Origin: an uncultured Clostridia bacterium
GTDB lineage: Bacteria > Bacillota > Clostridia > UBA1381
Direction: 5' to 3'
DNA: 13,194 nucleotides
Assembly: GCA_905235885.1 (NCBI GenBank)
Contig: CAJONM010000176.1
Coordinates: 1 to 13,194 of the forward strand
This document shows, piece after piece, positions 12,585 to 13,194 of the stretch. Below the pieces are notes generated by a model. That model was not told the origin of the DNA. It saw only the letters and a program-made list of their open reading frames with translations, and did no database searches. Position 1 is the first letter of the stretch, and each line of letters starts with the position of its first letter. A program made the translations under genes and the position numbers.

Positions 12585-13194
12585 CTATTCGCATATAGCT
12601 CCGCACGACTTACCCTTAAAAGCTATCCCATATTTTATTATATTTGTATATCCATCAGCTTCAGCTTCATCCGTATAATGCTTATCACAGATTTGCTGCA
12701 ACGCTCGTCTGCATCCCGCTTTCAGCCCTTCTTTTTCTTCACATATTTTCAATTCTATTATCATTGCGGTGTCAAATTCATCCTGCTGATATAATGCTAT
12801 ATCATACCTGCCACTGCCCGACTCTCTGTTAGATCTTATCTTATAGTTATAATTTCCCGTAAGCAAGCCTATAATAAGCGCATGATAGAAATTCTCTGCG
12901 TTGTCAAAATAGCTTATACTGCCCTGCATAAGCTTTGTGATAATACCCGCGACTTTATCCGCATCGCGGTTTATGAATGCATTGAACAGCTCTCCCCGAT
13001 CGATCTTTTCCTTTCGCTCGTCAAAATATGACATGATGATGTTCTTATAGCATAGATGTATCTCCTTGTTGGGAATAACAAGCGTGTAATATCTCTCCCC
13101 GTCAATATTCTCTACATCCGTCATTTTTAAATAACCCGTAAAGAACAGGAAGTTCCACATATTCTCCTTCTTCTTATCAAGCTCCGCATAGGTC
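12585..13194 (-). CDS. PD-(D/E)XK nuclease-domain protein of the AAA-ATPase-like family, N-terminal part outside window
   Basis: The minus frame stays open to the window end, so the gene's start is not present; about 202 residues are visible. The segment around KKENMWNFLFFTGYLKM matches the linker after the AAA-like domain in the widespread 'AAA-ATPase_like plus PDDEXK_9' proteins of anaerobic Firmicutes and Bacteroidetes. The C-terminal nuclease-like domain shows SGSGRYDIALY (Asp codon near 12803), then AMIIELKICEE with the ExK pair, RRALQQICDKHY, and IIKYGIAFKGKSC. The D...ExK residues of the active site are therefore present. The biochemical function is unknown; these genes are often multicopy and accessory, and a role in DNA processing or defence is speculation. 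It is convergent with dpaB and shares its terminator. An internal ATG at 13158-13160 is not the real start. Confidence 0.85.
   Translation of the reverse strand, partial: TYAELDKKKENMWNFLFFTGYLKMTDVENIDGERYYTLVIPNKEIHLCYKNIIMSYFDERKEKIDRGELFNAFINRDADKVAGIITKLMQGSISYFDNAENFYHALIIGLLTGNYNYKIRSNRESGSGRYDIALYQQDEFDTAMIIELKICEEKEGLKAGCRRALQQICDKHYTDEAEADGYTNIIKYGIAFKGKSCGAICE

Noticed and set aside
12402..12832. Plus-strand open frames after dpaB, overlapping the hairpin and the nuclease gene
   Set aside because: They run through a terminator and antisense to conserved nuclease motifs; no ribosome-binding site and no recognisable protein. They also do not contain the missing DpaB tail.

Overview
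The window looks like chromosome from an anaerobic, endospore-forming member of the Clostridia. It carries a biotin-dependent sodium-pump decarboxylase operon typical of anaerobes, a SigH-type sporulation sigma factor, both subunits of dipicolinate synthase (the spore-core small molecule), and a GerMN-domain lipoprotein. Shine-Dalgarno sites are strong and sigma-A promoters have regular 17-bp spacers. I cannot name the genus; an uncultured gut-type Clostridia (Oscillospirales-like) is a reasonable guess only.

Layout. (1) Positions 1-3002, minus strand: a methylmalonyl-CoA decarboxylase operon in the order mmdA (carboxyltransferase), mmdD/OadG-like (membrane anchor), mmdC (biotin carrier), mmdB (sodium-translocating subunit, cut by the window edge). 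Its promoter is at 3057-3085. (2) Positions 3168-3732, plus strand: a dUTPase gene with its own promoter. (3) Positions 3755-6089, minus strand: an operon DUF3737 beta-helix protein, guanylate-kinase-like P-loop protein, sigH, zinc-ribbon protein. It ends in a hairpin shared with dut. (4) Positions 6222-9815, plus strand: alaS behind a perfect consensus promoter, a HIT-family hydrolase, then a GerMN lipoprotein whose ribosome-binding site lies inside a terminator-like hairpin. (5) Positions 9824-10818, minus strand: yebC and a TSCPD-domain protein. (6) Positions 10895-12409, plus strand: dpaA-dpaB, divergent from yebC. (7) Positions 12302-13194: a junction where the normal end of dpaB stops, followed by three short direct repeats, two competing hairpins (one a strong bidirectional terminator) and the C-terminal part of a PD-(D/E)XK nuclease-domain protein on the minus strand.

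How the genes relate. The Mmd complex would couple decarboxylation of a CoA ester to a sodium gradient. SigH, dipicolinate synthase and the GerMN lipoprotein belong to entry into, and completion of, sporulation. The rest is housekeeping: nucleotide-pool sanitation, tRNA charging and translation support.

Most unusual points. Homology to DpaB stops abruptly near position 12301, and the normal C-terminal segment is replaced by unrelated sequence next to an accessory nuclease gene. A compact element at 9273-9320 seems to combine a terminator, a possible sporulation promoter and a ribosome-binding site. The guanylate-kinase-like gene is translationally coupled to sigH. I found no tRNA, rRNA, CRISPR array or clear transposase. 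Most of the window is ordinary core genome; the accessory signal is confined to the last roughly 900 bases.
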